From Bacillota bacterium (GTDB taxonomy: Bacteria > Bacillota > Clostridia > Christensenellales > UMGS416), in the NCBI GenBank assembly GCA_016281935.1, contig JAEEJN010000056.1:1-49379 (forward strand): a stretch of 49,379 nucleotides of DNA, read 5' to 3'. The translations under genes were made by a program, and so were the position numbers. The first letter of the stretch is position 1. Every line of letters begins with the position of its first letter. The notes under the pieces were generated by a model that ran no database searches, was not told where the DNA came from, and saw only the letters and a list, made by a program, of their open reading frames with translations. Positions 38,646-47,863 of the stretch are shown piece after piece.

Positions 38646-40376
38646 TTGAATCCTTCATTAAAAAAATCCTTTGTCGCTGTTCTTGCTCTTCTCATCCTGT
38701 TTTTCGCCTTTCCTTCGGGGGCATATGCGGATGAAGATCCTTTTGCGTCTCTCTGGACGCAGTATGCGGTACCGTCAGCCATAGCCCGATACGACGAGAA
38801 CGGCGCCGGGTCGAAGGGACAGGGTGTGGAGGTCCCGCTGGGAAACAGTTCCGGCATCCTGATCCATATCGCTTTCGCACAGCTTGAAGAACAGGGAAAG
38901 ATCGATGCGTCCTCATCCGTGCAGGAACTGATCGGACAGGACGTCCTTGCGCACAGGAAGAACGATCCCATTTCACTGGAAGATCTTCTGAACCATACGG
39001 TGGGCTGGGAGAACGACTGGAGAGAACCTGAAGGTGCGTTCGAACTGGAGGAATACCTGCGCAGGACCGAACCCAAAAAGGCTTATGAAGCCGGACAAGT
39101 CCGTACCGCCGCACGCTACTGCGACTGTATTAAGGCTCTCATCTGTGAAAAAGTTTCCGGTATGCCGTTCGATGAGTACGTGCACGTCCATATTCTGGAG
39201 CCTCTCGGTATGGATCATACGCACTACGTGAAGGAAGGGGCCTGGCCTTATTCAGGACTCATCTCGACCGCAGACGATATGGCAAAGCTCCTCACGGCGC
39301 TCTGCAGGAACGGAGAAGGTCTTTTCGAAAAGGCCGAGACACTGGAACGCATGACGCAGAGAAGCTATTCCGTGCATCCTCTCATGCCAGGACTTGCCAG
39401 AGGCATTCCCGAATATCCTTCTTCATCTTACTGCGTCGGGCTGGACGCCGGGAACGAAAAAGCCTGCGGAGGACTGCGGATCCTTCCTGAAGAACGAAAA
39501 GCGCTCTGGATCGTTACAGGTGATCTCGGATCCGCGGACGAACCATTCTTTCCAAGCTATCTGGAATCTCTCCTCGACGGTTTCGCGGGAGAACGCGCTG
39601 TATCGGTCAAAACGGAAGGCTTGCCTCTGACCGCTCCCATGACGGGAGAATTCATTCAGGCTGACAGGCCTGTCGGTGGATATATGGAGCTCGCGCGGGA
39701 CATGGTGGGGCTGCAGATCATCAAGAGCAAGAAATACACCGATTCCACTACGACGAAACTGTATGTGTTTTCCACCTATTATTCGAGTCAGTATCTCAAT
39801 ACGTTCCGCGGGTTTACGAACCTGTATTTCAACCTTGTGGATCAGGTGGACGACCATCTGTTCCGGGACGTGTACGGCAACCTGCTCTATTTCGTGACGG
39901 ATGAGGAAGGGAACGTCGTCAAGTTCGTATTCGAAGATGAAGAATACGTACCTGTTCCCGCGGTCCGTTCCATCACAGCGGTGAACCTTACGATCTGGGT
40001 CATATATCTGTGCATGATCTTTTTTGCGGTGAATCTCATCGCACAGACCGTGATCAGGATCCATGACAGAATATCCTACTGGCCCGTCGACCCTGTATCC
40101 TGGACTGTGTACGCGCTGAGCTTCACGGAACTGCTGTTGGGTGCTAATGTATGCATCCTTCTGCATCAGGCAACGCATGGAATGACGTATGCCGCATGCC
40201 AGGTGCTTCTGATCATCAACTGGATCCTGGCCGGTCTTATGATCGCTGAATGCGTCTTCATCATCATCAGATGGAAGAAGAGCGAGCTGAGACAGTTCGA
40301 GAAAAGGCTGTATGCCGTTTCGATGATCATGGGTGCTGTTTTCCTGATCATGATGTTCTGGTGGTGGCTTTTCTGA
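38646..40376 (+). CDS. serine-hydrolase (beta-lactamase-fold) membrane protein with missing catalytic motifs
   Basis: 576 residues starting at a TTG ten bases after GGAGG. A signal peptide ends near GAYA-D (about 28). Residues 30-360 match the class C beta-lactamase-like fold: IAFAQLEEQGKIDASSSV, LLNHTVGWENDW, YVHVHILEPLGMDHTHY and SGLISTADDMAKLL. But the SxxK site reads NSSG (67-70), YxN reads YCD (158-160) and the HxG region reads ACGG. It is therefore probably not catalytic by the usual mechanism. A second domain is followed by four membrane helices in the last 140 residues. It may bind cell-wall ligands rather than hydrolyse them, which is inference. Confidence 0.8.
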   Translation: MNPSLKKSFVAVLALLILFFAFPSGAYADEDPFASLWTQYAVPSAIARYDENGAGSKGQGVEVPLGNSSGILIHIAFAQLEEQGKIDASSSVQELIGQDVLAHRKNDPISLEDLLNHTVGWENDWREPEGAFELEEYLRRTEPKKAYEAGQVRTAARYCDCIKALICEKVSGMPFDEYVHVHILEPLGMDHTHYVKEGAWPYSGLISTADDMAKLLTALCRNGEGLFEKAETLERMTQRSYSVHPLMPGLARGIPEYPSSSYCVGLDAGNEKACGGLRILPEERKALWIVTGDLGSADEPFFPSYLESLLDGFAGERAVSVKTEGLPLTAPMTGEFIQADRPVGGYMELARDMVGLQIIKSKKYTDSTTTKLYVFSTYYSSQYLNTFRGFTNLYFNLVDQVDDHLFRDVYGNLLYFVTDEEGNVVKFVFEDEEYVPVPAVRSITAVNLTIWVIYLCMIFFAVNLIAQTVIRIHDRISYWPVDPVSWTVYALSFTELLLGANVCILLHQATHGMTYAACQVLLIINWILAGLMIAECVFIIIRWKKSELRQFEKRLYAVSMIMGAVFLIMMFWWWLF

Positions 40377-40405
40377 TCTTGAATAACAGAAATAAGAATC
40401 GATTG

Positions 40406-40441
40406 TTGACACAGCCACTTTAGTGTGGTACCATACTAAAG
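40406..40441 (+). promoter_or_regulatory. his operon promoter with overlapping 24-base near-palindrome
   Basis: TTGACA (40406-40411), 17 bases and TACCAT (40429-40434) form the promoter. The stretch 40418-40441 is a near-perfect palindrome with outer arms CTTTAGT and ACTAAAG and centre GGTACC; only one symmetric pair is mismatched. It covers the spacer, the -10 element and the start, so a dimeric repressor bound here would shut the whole operon. A TrpR-superfamily HisR/YerC repressor is a plausible binder, by inference; none is encoded in the window. Confidence 0.75.
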
Positions 40442-40474
40442 TATTATTGAACGTCCTGCGGGAAAGGAGACAGC

Positions 40475-41587
40475 ATGCAGGTTTTGCCCGATCTTATGGG
40501 CAGGGAGGAAAAGGCGGTCTATGCGCTGCGGTCCCTGTACCATTCTCACGGCTACAAGCCCTATAAAATGAGTAAATTCGAGGAATACGAACTGTATCTC
40601 CGCAACAAGGATTTTCTCATTTCCGATTCTATCCTGACCTTTACGGATCCTGCCGGCCGCCTTATGGCATTGAAGCCCGACGTCACGCTTTCCATTGTCA
40701 AGAATCTGAGAGAAGGCGGTCTGCAGCGGCTGTATTATCATGAAAACGTGTACCGCGTTCCCAAAGGCAGTCAGGAAGCCAAGGAGATCATGCAGGTCGG
40801 ACTTGAATGCATCGGTGATGTGGATGCGTATTGTGAATATGAAGTCCTTTATCTCGCTGTACGCAGCCTTGCACTGCTTGGGCAGCCTTTTGTCCTTTCG
40901 CTTTCCCATCTCGGGATCGTCAGGAGTGTGATCGAGTGCTGCGGCTTTACAGGTTCTGACGCTCAGTCGGTTCTGTCCTGGATCGGGGAGAAGAATGTGC
41001 ATGAACTCACGGAATTCTGCATTGCGCACGGTATCGATGAAAGATCCATGAATGCGCTCACTTTCCTGGTTCGCACTTACGGTCCGATCGGTGAAGTGCT
41101 TCCGGCTCTCCGTGATGGGATAGGGGATTTCGTGGAAAAAACGGAACTTGATGCTTTCATCCAGCTGGGAGAAGCACTGTCCGAAACTCCTTATTCCGGA
41201 TCGGTGCGCATCGATTTCTCTGTCATGAACGATATCCGGTATTACAACGGTCTCGTTTTCCAGGGATATCTCAGGAATATACCCGACGGGATCCTGTCCG
41301 GAGGACAGTACGATCTTCTCATGGAAAAAATGGGTAAATCGAGCCGGGCGCTTGGGTTCGCCGTCTATCTGGATCTTTTGGAACGGCTTGAGAAGTCCGG
41401 GGAAACGATGGACGCAGACGTACTCGTCCTGTACGGAAAAGATACCCCGCTCAATCTCGTGCGGGAGGAAGTCGATAGGCAGACGGCTGATGGCAGGAGC
41501 GTGATCGCTCTGAAAGAGATCCCTGAAGGGATACGCTGCCGGGAGACGGTAAGAATCGATGGGGAAAGGAGGGCTCCGAATGCTTAA
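40475..41587 (+). CDS. hisZ: ATP phosphoribosyltransferase regulatory subunit HisZ
   Basis: 370-residue paralogue of histidyl-tRNA synthetase that lacks tRNA charging and partners with short HisG to form the active, histidine-inhibited enzyme. It keeps class II catalytic-core remnants: LPDLMGREEKAVYALR (4-19), GRLMALKPDVTLSIVKN (about 62-78), RLYYHENVYRV and the C-terminal RYYNGLVFQGYL. There is no anticodon-binding domain, and the protein is shorter than HisS. AAAGGAGACAGC precedes the ATG. It overlaps hisG by 8 bases and opens the his operon. Confidence 0.93.
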   Translation: MQVLPDLMGREEKAVYALRSLYHSHGYKPYKMSKFEEYELYLRNKDFLISDSILTFTDPAGRLMALKPDVTLSIVKNLREGGLQRLYYHENVYRVPKGSQEAKEIMQVGLECIGDVDAYCEYEVLYLAVRSLALLGQPFVLSLSHLGIVRSVIECCGFTGSDAQSVLSWIGEKNVHELTEFCIAHGIDERSMNALTFLVRTYGPIGEVLPALRDGIGDFVEKTELDAFIQLGEALSETPYSGSVRIDFSVMNDIRYYNGLVFQGYLRNIPDGILSGGQYDLLMEKMGKSSRALGFAVYLDLLERLEKSGETMDADVLVLYGKDTPLNLVREEVDRQTADGRSVIALKEIPEGIRCRETVRIDGERRAPNA

Positions 41588-42209
41588 TATCGCATTGCCG
41601 AAGGGGAGACTGGGCGACAAAGTCTACGATCTGTTCGAGAAAGCCGGATTCGAGTGTCCCTCTATCCGTGAGAACAACCGGAAACTGATCTTTGAGAATC
41701 CCGATCTGGGAGTCCGCTATTTCTGGGTCAAACCGTCTGACGTGGCGATTTACGTGGAACGTGGAGCCGCTGACCTGGGTGTTGCCGGAAAGGATATCCT
41801 TCTCGAGTACGAGCCCGACGTCTATGAACTGCTCGATCTCAAACTCGGGCGCTGCCGTATGTGTGTAGCCGGTCCTGCGGATTTCCGTGACGATCCTTCG
41901 CGTACGCTCCGTGTCGCGACCAAATTCTCCCATATTACGGAGAAGTATTATCACGGAATCGGCCGTTCGATCGACAGGATCCACCTGAACGGATCCATCG
42001 AACTGGCCCCGATTCTGGGGCTGTCTGATGTGATCGTGGACATCGTGGAAACCGGTACCACGCTCAGGGAAAACCATCTTGCGGTTCTGGAAACGATCGT
42101 GCCGATCTCAGCGAGACTCATCGCGAACAAGGCAAGTTTCCAGTTCCTTTCCGGAGAGATCGAAAAGATCCGTGCCGGCCTGAAAGAACAGACGGAGGCA
42201 GAAGCATGA
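41580..42209 (+). CDS. hisG: ATP phosphoribosyltransferase, short-form catalytic subunit
   Basis: 209 residues. It condenses ATP with PRPP in the first and committed step of histidine synthesis. Visible are LNIALPKGRLGDKVYDLFEKAGF, DLGVAGKDILLEYEPDVYELLDL and VDIVETGTTLRENHL, the last being the PRPP-binding loop. It lacks the C-terminal histidine-binding domain of long HisG, which explains the HisZ gene beside it. The ATG lies within the hisZ end; its own end overlaps hisD by 4 bases. Confidence 0.96.
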   Translation: MLNIALPKGRLGDKVYDLFEKAGFECPSIRENNRKLIFENPDLGVRYFWVKPSDVAIYVERGAADLGVAGKDILLEYEPDVYELLDLKLGRCRMCVAGPADFRDDPSRTLRVATKFSHITEKYYHGIGRSIDRIHLNGSIELAPILGLSDVIVDIVETGTTLRENHLAVLETIVPISARLIANKASFQFLSGEIEKIRAGLKEQTEAEA

Positions 42210-43486
42210 TCCGTATCCAGAAGATATCCGAAATCGATCCGAAAGACCTGTTTATCCGGACTTTCGACGCATCCAGAGTTGAAGAGACCGTATCCGGGAT
42301 CATCTCCAGAGTCAGAGATGAAGGGGATGCAGCTCTGAAAGAATACACGGAACGTTTTGACGGCGTGAAACTGGATGACCTCCGTGTGAGCGCTGCGGAG
42401 ATAGAAGAAGCGATCGCATCCGTGGGGCCTGACTTTATCCGGATCCTGAAAAGGGCAGCCGACAATATCCGGGCCTTCCACATTCAGCAGAAGCGCAGCA
42501 GCTTTATTCTGAACGACAGACCCGGCGTCGTTATGGGTCAGAAGATCATCCCCATCGAGAAGGTTGGCCTTTACGTGCCTGGAGGCACGGCAGCCTATCC
42601 GTCGACGGTGCTCATGGATTCGATCCCGGCAGTCATCGCCGGCTGTTCCAGGATCGTCATGGTCACTCCTCCCGGAAAAGACGGGAAGGTGAATCCTGCG
42701 ATCCTTGCAGCTGCTTCGATCGCCGGCGTGGATACGATCTATAAGGTCGGCGGAGCCCAGGCCATAGCGGCGCTCGCTTACGGGACGGAGAGCGTTCCAA
42801 AGGTCGACAAGATCGTCGGACCCGGCAACGCCTATGTGGCTGAAGCAAAAAAACAGGTATTCGGACTTGTGTCGATCGATATGATAGCAGGCCCCAGCGA
42901 GATCCTGATCGTTGCGGACGGCAAGACGGATCCCCGCTGCGCTGCTGCGGATCTTCTGTCTCAGGCAGAACATGACCGCATGGCGACCGCTGTGCTCGTT
43001 ACGGACTCCATGGAACTGGCAGAAGCCGTTTCGGTGGAACTGGAGCGCCAGATCCCGCTTCTGGAACGTTCTGAGATCGCCAGGGCTTCCGTGGACAGAC
43101 AGGGCAGGATCATTGTGGCCGAGGCACTGACTCAGGCGATCGAGATCGCCAACAAACTTGCGCCTGAACATCTGGAACTGTGTGTCGATTCTCCTTTCGA
43201 TTACCTGGATTCGATCAGAAACGCAGGTTCGGTGTTCCTCGGAAGGAACTGTCCGGAGGCCCTCGGCGACTACATGGCCGGTCCGAACCACACGCTCCCC
43301 ACCAGCGGGACCGCAAGGTTCTCCAGTCCGCTCTCCGTGGACGATTTCGTGAAAAAAACGCAGTATACCTATTTCACGCGGGATGCTTTGAGGGATCTCG
43401 CTGAAGACGTGGCTTCTTTTGCCCGTATGGAGGGACTGACCGGGCATGCCCGTTCCGCTCTGATCCGACTGGAGGATGAAGAATGA
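42206..43486 (+). CDS. hisD: histidinol dehydrogenase
   Basis: 426-residue zinc enzyme that oxidises histidinol to histidine with two NAD in the last two steps. Visible are VGLYVPGGTAAYPSTVLM, VGGAQAIAALAYGTESVP, VDKIVGPGNAYVAEAKK, DLLSQAEHD (zinc Gln/His region), LAPEHLEL (catalytic Glu-His) and MAGPNHTLPTSGTARFSSP (zinc His). Length is typical. ATGA overlaps at both ends with hisG and hisC show coupled translation. Confidence 0.97.
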   Translation: MIRIQKISEIDPKDLFIRTFDASRVEETVSGIISRVRDEGDAALKEYTERFDGVKLDDLRVSAAEIEEAIASVGPDFIRILKRAADNIRAFHIQQKRSSFILNDRPGVVMGQKIIPIEKVGLYVPGGTAAYPSTVLMDSIPAVIAGCSRIVMVTPPGKDGKVNPAILAAASIAGVDTIYKVGGAQAIAALAYGTESVPKVDKIVGPGNAYVAEAKKQVFGLVSIDMIAGPSEILIVADGKTDPRCAAADLLSQAEHDRMATAVLVTDSMELAEAVSVELERQIPLLERSEIARASVDRQGRIIVAEALTQAIEIANKLAPEHLELCVDSPFDYLDSIRNAGSVFLGRNCPEALGDYMAGPNHTLPTSGTARFSSPLSVDDFVKKTQYTYFTRDALRDLAEDVASFARMEGLTGHARSALIRLEDEE

Positions 43487-44544
43487 GCCGTTACGCAAAA
43501 CCTGCGCTGGAGAAGATCGCACCGTACGTGCCCGGAGAGCAGCCGCAGGACCGCAGCTACGTCAAACTGAATACGAACGAGTCGCCTTTTCCGCCTTCTC
43601 CCAAAGCACAGGCATATGCGGCCAATGCCCTGGAGAGACTGCAGCTTTATCCTGATCCCGAATGCACGCTGCTGGTCCGCTCCATGGCAGACAGTCTGGG
43701 CTTGGAACCGGAAAACGTGCTTCTGTCGAACGGTTCTGACGAGATCCTTTTCCAGGCTTTCTCCGCTTTCTGTGATAAGGACAGACCTGCAGTTTTTCCG
43801 GATATCAGCTACGGCTTCTATTCGGTCTATGCCGAATTCCTTGGGATCCCGTACCGGGAGATCCCGCTGATGGAAGATTTCAGCATCCGTCCCGAAGATT
43901 ATTACGGAGCTGGGGGAACCATATTCATCGCGAACCCGAACGCGCCTACCGCTTTGGCTCTGGATCCCGATGCCGTCGAGTCGATCGTCATGAACAATCC
44001 TGATTCTGTCGTTGTGATCGATGAAGCCTATATGGATTTCTGCGGGACGTCCGCCGTGCCGCTGACGAAGAAATACGATAATCTCCTCGTTGTCCAGACC
44101 TTCTCCAAATCGCGTTCCATGGCAGGCGCCAGGCTTGGCATGGGATTTGCGGATGCGGGACTGATCGGGGATCTCAAAAAAGCCAAGTATTCCATGAATC
44201 CGTACAATGTGAATTCCGCAACGCTTGCCGCAGGACTGGGAGCCTGGGAAGATACCGAATATACCCGGATGATCGTGGAGACCGTGAAGGCGAACAGAGA
44301 GTATACGGCTGGAGCGCTGAAGGAACTTGGATTTCGGATGACGGAATCCCGCACGAATTTCCTTTTCGTGTCACATCCCGCTCTGTCCGGAGGGGATCTT
44401 TACCGCAGACTGAAGGGAAAAGGGATCCTTGTCAGACATTTTGACAAACCCCGTATCGATGACTATGTGCGCGTAACTGTCGGTTCAAGGGAGGAAATGG
44501 ACAGCCTCCTGGAAGCGGTGCGCGGCATTCTGGAGGAAACATGA
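43483..44544 (+). CDS. hisC: histidinol-phosphate aminotransferase
   Basis: 353-residue PLP-dependent fold type I aminotransferase that makes histidinol phosphate from imidazole acetol phosphate and glutamate. Visible are VKLNTNESPFPPSPKA near the start, LLSNGSDEIL (PLP phosphate loop), FIANPNAPTALALD, VVIDEAYMDFCG and VQTFSKSRSMAGARLG, whose Lys forms the PLP Schiff base. A C-terminal GSREEMDSLLEAV ends the fold. It overlaps hisD and hisB by 4 bases each. Confidence 0.96.
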   Translation: MSRYAKPALEKIAPYVPGEQPQDRSYVKLNTNESPFPPSPKAQAYAANALERLQLYPDPECTLLVRSMADSLGLEPENVLLSNGSDEILFQAFSAFCDKDRPAVFPDISYGFYSVYAEFLGIPYREIPLMEDFSIRPEDYYGAGGTIFIANPNAPTALALDPDAVESIVMNNPDSVVVIDEAYMDFCGTSAVPLTKKYDNLLVVQTFSKSRSMAGARLGMGFADAGLIGDLKKAKYSMNPYNVNSATLAAGLGAWEDTEYTRMIVETVKANREYTAGALKELGFRMTESRTNFLFVSHPALSGGDLYRRLKGKGILVRHFDKPRIDDYVRVTVGSREEMDSLLEAVRGILEET

Positions 44545-45128
44545 GAAAGGCAGAAATCGTTCGAAACACTGCGGAAACCAGGATTAGGCTGAACCTGGAA
44601 CTGGACGGCAGCGGGAAGTCGGTTATCGACTCCGGTGTGGGTTTCCTGGATCATATGCTGACGCTGTTTGCTTCCCACGGCCGTTTCGATCTGGAACTCG
44701 TCTGTGAAGGTGACACGCAGGTGGATGACCATCATTCAGTCGAGGATATCGGCATTGCTCTGGGGCAGGCCTTCGCACAGGCGCTCGGCGACAAGAGAGG
44801 GATCGTGCGTTACGGTTCCATGATCCTTCCCATGGACGAGGCGTTGATCCTCAGCGCCGTCGACCTGTCGGGAAGAGATCATCTGGAATACGGACTGGAT
44901 GTACCGGCCCAGAAGGTCGGAACCTTCGATACGGAACTTGCCGAGGAGTTCTTCCTCGGATTCGTAAGGAACGCAAAGGCTACGCTGCATATCCGCCAGC
45001 TGGCCGGTCACAACAGCCATCACATCCTGGAAGGTGCGTTCAAATCGGTCGCCAGAAGCCTGAAGACAGCTGTTGCGATCGATCCGTCCCTGGGTGATGA
45101 AGTGCCTTCCACAAAGGGGACGCTATGA
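44541..45128 (+). CDS. hisB: imidazoleglycerol-phosphate dehydratase
   Basis: 195 residues, the monofunctional dehydratase without the phosphatase domain found in E. coli HisB. It converts imidazole glycerol phosphate to imidazole acetol phosphate with manganese. Visible are GVGFLDHMLTLFASHGRF, the metal site DDHHSVEDIGIALGQAF and GHNSHHILEGAFKSVARSL. The missing phosphatase is supplied by the PHP gene at the operon end. It overlaps hisC and hisH by 4 bases. Confidence 0.97.
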   Translation: MRKAEIVRNTAETRIRLNLELDGSGKSVIDSGVGFLDHMLTLFASHGRFDLELVCEGDTQVDDHHSVEDIGIALGQAFAQALGDKRGIVRYGSMILPMDEALILSAVDLSGRDHLEYGLDVPAQKVGTFDTELAEEFFLGFVRNAKATLHIRQLAGHNSHHILEGAFKSVARSLKTAVAIDPSLGDEVPSTKGTL

Positions 45129-45751
45129 TCGCAATCGTCGATTACGGAGTCGGGAATCTCTTTTCCCTGGAAAGCTCTTTTCACGCGATCGGTGCACAGG
45201 CCTGTGTCACCCGTGACGCAGATGTCCTTGAAAAAGCCGACCGTATCGTGCTTCCCGGTGTCGGCGCATTCGCGGACGCCGTGGATAAACTAAGAGCGAC
45301 AGGTCTCGACCGTACCATCCTGCAGGAGACGTCCAAAGGCAAACCCATGCTCGGAATCTGCCTCGGAATGCAGATGCTGTTCGATGTCAGTTACGAATTC
45401 GGTGTCTACGAAGGCCTGGGACTGATCCCCGGAGAAATCCGTCCGATCGGAGAAGTGATCCCCAAAGGACTGAAAATCCCGCAGATCGGCTGGAATTCAC
45501 TGATTTTCCCCAACGGTGTACACCCGCTGTTTTCCGGTATCCACGAGGGAGATTACGTGTACTTCGTACATTCCTACCAAGCCGTTTGCAGTCCTGAATT
45601 TAAGATCGCGCTGACGGAATACGGTGCGCCCCTCACCGCTGCAGTAGCAAAAGACAACGTCATGGGCTGTCAGTTCCATCCTGAAAAGAGCGGACAGGTA
45701 GGATTGGCCATCCTCCGTGCTTTCTGCGAGAAGGAGGATTTCTCATGCTGA
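45125..45751 (+). CDS. hisH: imidazole glycerol phosphate synthase, glutaminase subunit
   Basis: 208-residue class I glutamine amidotransferase. The nucleophile elbow is MLGICLGMQMLFD (catalytic Cys) and the His-Glu pair is in GCQFHPEKSG near the C-terminus. IVLPGVGAFADA forms the oxyanion region. It releases ammonia that HisF uses to close the imidazole ring. Its end overlaps hisA by 7 bases. Confidence 0.97.
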   Translation: MIAIVDYGVGNLFSLESSFHAIGAQACVTRDADVLEKADRIVLPGVGAFADAVDKLRATGLDRTILQETSKGKPMLGICLGMQMLFDVSYEFGVYEGLGLIPGEIRPIGEVIPKGLKIPQIGWNSLIFPNGVHPLFSGIHEGDYVYFVHSYQAVCSPEFKIALTEYGAPLTAAVAKDNVMGCQFHPEKSGQVGLAILRAFCEKEDFSC

Positions 45752-46458
45752 TCTATCCTGCGATCGATCTGTTCGGAGGGAAAGCCGTAAGGCTGTTCCG
45801 CGGCGATTACCGGCAGATGACGGTTTACAGCGAGCATCCTGAGGAAACGGCTTGTGCTTTCCGTGAAGCCGGTGCGGAACAGATGCACGTCGTGGATCTG
45901 GAAGGCGCCAGATCCGGAGAGCATCCCAATGCGGACACGGTCCTGAAACTGAAGGAAGTGTCCGGACTGTTCACGGAGGTCGGAGGAGGGATCCGAAACC
46001 CGGAAACCGTGGAATACTATCTGTCTCGCGGAATCGACCGTGTCATTCTCGGTACGGCTGCTGTTGACGATCCCGTGTTCCTGGAATCGTGCGTATCGCG
46101 CTGGGGGAACCGGATCGCTGTGGGAGTCGATATCCGGGACGGATACGTGGCCGTAAGAGGATGGACGCAGAAAAGCGACACGGAAGCCTTTGCATTCTGC
46201 AGACATCTGGCGGATATCGGAGTAAGGACGCTGATCGTGACGGACATCTCCCGGGACGGTGCCATGATGGGCGCGAATACGGATCTGTACAGAAAGATCA
46301 GCAGGGAATGCGATCTCGATCTGATCGCGTCCGGAGGCGTATCGACACTGGACGATATCCGGACACTTCGGTCCATGGATCTGCACGGTGCGATCATCGG
46401 TAAGGCGTATTATACGGGAGCGATCAAGCTGGAAGAGGCCATAGAGGTGGCAAAATGA
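45745..46458 (+). CDS. hisA: ProFAR isomerase
   Basis: 237-residue TIM barrel that isomerises the N'-formimino ribonucleotide by an Amadori rearrangement. The general base Asp is in YPAIDLFGGKAVRLFRG (4-20) and the general acid Asp in VTDISRDGAMMG. Phosphate-binding loops are VGGGIRNPETV and ASGGVSTLDDI. It is homologous to HisF but clearly the HisA type (LFGGKAVRL rather than RDGTVVKG). The ribosome site AGAAGGAGGATTTCTC is inside hisH. Confidence 0.96.
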   Translation: MLIYPAIDLFGGKAVRLFRGDYRQMTVYSEHPEETACAFREAGAEQMHVVDLEGARSGEHPNADTVLKLKEVSGLFTEVGGGIRNPETVEYYLSRGIDRVILGTAAVDDPVFLESCVSRWGNRIAVGVDIRDGYVAVRGWTQKSDTEAFAFCRHLADIGVRTLIVTDISRDGAMMGANTDLYRKISRECDLDLIASGGVSTLDDIRTLRSMDLHGAIIGKAYYTGAIKLEEAIEVAK

Positions 46459-47219
46459 TCACGAAACGCATCATACCCTGTCTGGATGTCCGGGACGGAA
46501 CAGTCGTGAAAGGCGTGAATTTCCAGGGCCTCCGTGACGTTGCTTCACCTGTGGAACTGGGAAAGTACTACAGTGATCACGGAGCGGATGAGCTCGTTTT
46601 CTATGACATCACGGCTTCAGCCGAAGGAAGGAAGCTTTTCTCGGATATCCTCCGTGAAGTTGCTTCCACGATCTTTATTCCTCTGACGGTAGGAGGAGGG
46701 ATCGGCTCCGTGGATGATTTCGACCGCGTTCTGAAATGCGGCGCCGACAAGGTGAGCGTCAATTCGGGAGCGATCCGGAATCCAGGCATCGTTCGGGAGG
46801 CAGCTCTGCGGTACGGAAGCCAGTGCGTGGTCCTGAGTGTGGACGTGAAGCGAGTGAACGGTCAGTTCCGGGTATTCGCCAAAGGAGGACGGGAGGATAC
46901 CGGCCTGGATGCACTTGACTGGATCGTCCGCGGTGTAGAGAACGGAGCGGGGGAACTCGTCATCAACTCGATGGATACGGACGGTGTCAAAGGCGGATTC
47001 GATCTGGAGCTTCTGCGAGCCGTCTGCGAAAGGGTAGAGGTGCCCGTGATCGCATCGGGTGGCGCAGGCTCCATGGATGATTTCGTGACTCTCTTCCGGG
47101 AGATCCCCGAAGTGGATGCGGGCCTGGCCGCTTCGATCTTCCATTTCGGTGAAGTTGAAATAGCAGATTTGAAGGATTATCTGGCGAATGCCGGAATCCC
47201 CATGAGGAGGATACTATGA
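46455..47219 (+). CDS. hisF: imidazole glycerol phosphate synthase, cyclase subunit
   Basis: 254-residue TIM barrel that accepts ammonia from HisH and forms imidazole glycerol phosphate plus AICAR. Visible are [17 protein letters not shown] (catalytic Asp), [38 protein letters not shown] and [17 protein letters not shown] (second Asp). [15 protein letters not shown] is the family's C-terminal block. It overlaps hisA and hisIE by 4 bases. Confidence 0.97.
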   Translation: MITKRIIPCLDVRDGTVVKGVNFQGLRDVASPVELGKYYSDHGADELVFYDITASAEGRKLFSDILREVASTIFIPLTVGGGIGSVDDFDRVLKCGADKVSVNSGAIRNPGIVREAALRYGSQCVVLSVDVKRVNGQFRVFAKGGREDTGLDALDWIVRGVENGAGELVINSMDTDGVKGGFDLELLRAVCERVEVPVIASGGAGSMDDFVTLFREIPEVDAGLAASIFHFGEVEIADLKDYLANAGIPMRRIL

Positions 47220-47863
47220 TCTCGATCGAAGAACTGAAACTTGATGAACACGGTCTGATCCCCGCGATCGTGAAGGATGCGGTATCCGGTAAGGTCCTGA
47301 TGCTCGCCTATATGAATGAGGAGAGCCTTAAGATCTCCGAAGAAAAGGGGCTCTGCTGCTTCTGGAGCCGGTCCCGTCAGGAACTGTGGACAAAAGGGGA
47401 GACCAGCGGCAATTACATGCACATCGTTTCCATCACGGCGGACTGCGACAGAGACACTCTTCTGGTCCTTGTTGAGCCGGACGGTCCTGCCTGTCATCTG
47501 GGTACGCAGACCTGTTTCGAATACCCTCTGTGGGAAAGCGATGAGCTTCATGAATTCTCCCTGGAAGGCCTCATGGATCTGCTGAAAGGGCGCAAGACGA
47601 ACCCTCAGGAAGGTTCTTATACCACTTATCTTTTCGAGAAGGGGATCGACAAGATCCTTAAGAAAGTGGGTGAGGAATCCACCGAAGTCATCATCGCGGG
47701 CAAAGCGGAAGACAAGAGAGACACGATCTATGAGATCGCGGATCTGGCTTATCACGTGATGGTCCTCATGGTCGAGATGGGGATCTCTCTTGAAGATATC
47801 CATAAAGAACTGGCTTCCCGCCACGTGATTGATCATAAGGTCAAGCAGGAGAAGATGACCTGA
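47216..47863 (+). CDS. hisI: bifunctional phosphoribosyl-AMP cyclohydrolase / phosphoribosyl-ATP pyrophosphatase
   Basis: 215 residues, the fused HisIE enzyme. The N-terminal cyclohydrolase half has [32 protein letters not shown] and the zinc site around DCDRDTLL and GPACHLG with TCF. The C-terminal pyrophosphohydrolase half (about 118-215) has [19 protein letters not shown] and [11 protein letters not shown], the metal-binding Glu helices. It carries out steps 2 and 3 of the pathway. Both halves appear intact. It shares one base with the phosphatase gene. Confidence 0.96.
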   Translation: MISIEELKLDEHGLIPAIVKDAVSGKVLMLAYMNEESLKISEEKGLCCFWSRSRQELWTKGETSGNYMHIVSITADCDRDTLLVLVEPDGPACHLGTQTCFEYPLWESDELHEFSLEGLMDLLKGRKTNPQEGSYTTYLFEKGIDKILKKVGEESTEVIIAGKAEDKRDTIYEIADLAYHVMVLMVEMGISLEDIHKELASRHVIDHKVKQEKMT

